64,000 nt of DNA from JBBECJ01 sp963763325 (GTDB taxonomy: Bacteria; Chloroflexota; Chloroflexia; Thermomicrobiales; CFX8), in the NCBI GenBank assembly GCA_963763325.1, contig CAVXOL010000001.1, forward strand, positions 434,001 through 498,000. The letters are read 5' to 3'. Shown in pieces: positions 62,802 through 64,000 of this stretch. The notes under the pieces were generated by a model that did no database searches, had not been told where the DNA came from, and saw nothing but the letters and a program-made list of their open reading frames with translations. The stretch's first letter is position 1. Every line of letters begins with the position of its first letter. The position numbers and the translations under genes are program-made.

Positions 62802-64000
62802 ATGTCTGTATCCGCAACGACGCCCGACGGAACACCGTATCTGCATGCTGCCGAGGAAGCCGCCCGCTGGATTCGCTCGAATGCACGGCAGACGGAGCAC
62901 GGCACACTCTGGCTACCCGACCCGCGCCAACCTGACCGCATCGCCACCATCACCCCGCCCGCCACGATCTACAGCGGTGTTGCCGGGGACGTGCTGTTCT
63001 TCCTGGAACTGGCTGCTCGCCACCGGTGACGACAGCTACCTCGACGACGCACGTGCCGGCGCCGACTACATCGCCGCGACCTGGCGGGAGGTGCTCGACG
63101 CACCGGCGATGATGCCCGGCGAGAACCTGAACCTGGCATTCAACATGGGGCTGACCGGCACCGCCTTCACGCTCGCGCACGTCTGGCAGGCGACGGGTGA
63201 TGGGCGCTACCGCGATGCGGCAATGGACATCAACCGCTACGTCGTGGAGCGCGCCGAGCCTGCCGGTGCAGGCGTCGAGTGGACCGGTGCGGCCGCGGCC
63301 GGGTTAGGTGATGGATCAATCCTGCTCTACCTGCTGTGGGCGGCTGAGACATTTGCGGACCCATCGCTGACGGACCTCGCCATCGCCGCCGGCCACCGCA
63401 TTCTGGAAGTCGCCGAGCGCCTGCCGGACGGCACGTTGAAGTGGGTCGGCTTTCCAATGGAGCGCATGGCTGCCTTCGGCATCCCGGCTGATGCCTACAT
63501 GCCGAACTTCGAGTTCGGTACTGCTGGCGTTGCCTATGTCATGGCGCGGCTTGCCGACGTCTCGGGCGACGAAGCCTTCCTGCAGGCGGCGCGGGATGGC
63601 GCGCGCCATGTGCAGTCGATCGCCACCGTCACCGGAGACGCGGCGCTGCTGTACTACCGTGCACCCGATCTGACCGATCTCTACTACCTGGGTTACTGCC
63701 ACGGACCCGGTCGGCACGGCCCGAACGTTCTACGAACTCCACCGCCTGACGCAGGAACCGGAGTATCGCGACTGGAGGGGCGCTTCGCACGCGGCGTCAT
63801 CGAGAGTGGTGTCCCGGAGCGGCAGACACCCGGGCTCTGGAACGTCGTCTGCCAATGCTGTGGCACAGCCGGGATCTTCGACTTCTTCACAAGCCTCTGG
63901 GTCGCGACTGGTGATGAGGAGTATCACGCCTTCGCCCGTCGGGTCGCCGACAGCACCCTCAGCAAGGCATCGAACGTCGATGGGAACGGTTTCCAGTGGT
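62802..64000 (+). CDS. LanC-like protein, frameshifted and 3' partial
   Basis: At least 398 residues visible. ATG 62802 has AAGGAGGG ten bases upstream. The alpha/alpha-barrel repeats are plain: IYSGVAGDVLFFLELA, then GMGDGS-like LGDGSILLYLLWAAE, FGTAGVAYVMARLADVSGD, LYYLGYCHGP, and VVCQCCGTAGIFDFF. LanC-type cyclases bind zinc with Cys and His of such CHG and CCG motifs and make lanthionine or aldehyde adducts, though LanC-like proteins of unknown role are common. Indels near 63020, 63705 and about 63770 shift the frame; the sequence is otherwise intact. The gene runs past the window end. Confidence 0.75.

Overview
The window looks like a chromosome or large replicon of a high-GC Chloroflexota bacterium, most likely class Thermomicrobia (Sphaerobacter-like). 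The grounds are: lipobox lipoproteins with no outer-membrane genes, strong Shine-Dalgarno sites with many GTG/TTG starts, an abundance of ATPase-TPR-LuxR and BTAD regulators, F420-type enzymes, and a glucose/sorbosone-dehydrogenase protein carrying a C-terminal region I associate with Chloroflexota. This is inference; there is no rRNA or housekeeping marker. I saw no tRNA, rRNA, CRISPR array or transposase.

Layout. 1-14.8 kb: polysaccharide deacetylase, lipoprotein, sugar dehydrogenase, an ECF sigma factor with a membrane TolB-propeller partner, a membrane protein, a MacB/FtsX-type ABC exporter and a membrane-anchored hydrolase. 14.8-25.2 kb: two small proteins, then four tandem paralogous ATPase-TPR-LuxR regulators. 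25.2-26.2 kb: a gene-poor stretch with clustered DnaA-box-like 9-mers beside an AT-rich tract, a candidate replication origin. Almost all genes to its left are on the minus strand and most of those far to its right are on the plus strand. 26.2-33.9 kb: S41 and S9 peptidases, ABM, GNAT, SnoaL-like, an orphan HisKA-like protein and a CSLREA/beta-helix surface protein. 34.2-41.6 kb: an accessory region with a BrnT-like toxin/antitoxin candidate, a LexA-type palindrome over a promoter, a TAG-interrupted gene, a response regulator with a HEAT protein, two tandem MntA/HepT modules and an MFS exporter. 41.9-46.2 kb: secreted metalloprotease and BBE flavoprotein. 46.5-54.3 kb: BTAD regulator followed by hydrolase, hydrolase-glycosyltransferase fusion and a DrrAB-like exporter, a plausible modify-and-export operon. 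54.9-64 kb: vanadium haloperoxidase, deazaflavin oxidoreductase, aminotransferase, nitroreductase, an ECF42-type sigma/YCII pair and a VOC gene with two matching promoters, an F420-type oxidoreductase and a LanC-like protein cut by the window end.

Caution. Roughly a third of the genes are split across frames by one or more single-base indels although every piece is well conserved, including a compensating pair that garbles a Walker A motif. Sequencing or assembly error is more likely than mass pseudogenisation, so interrupted genes are given here as one feature each and described as frameshifted. Several intergenic gaps hold inverted-repeat elements with arms of 19-39 bp.
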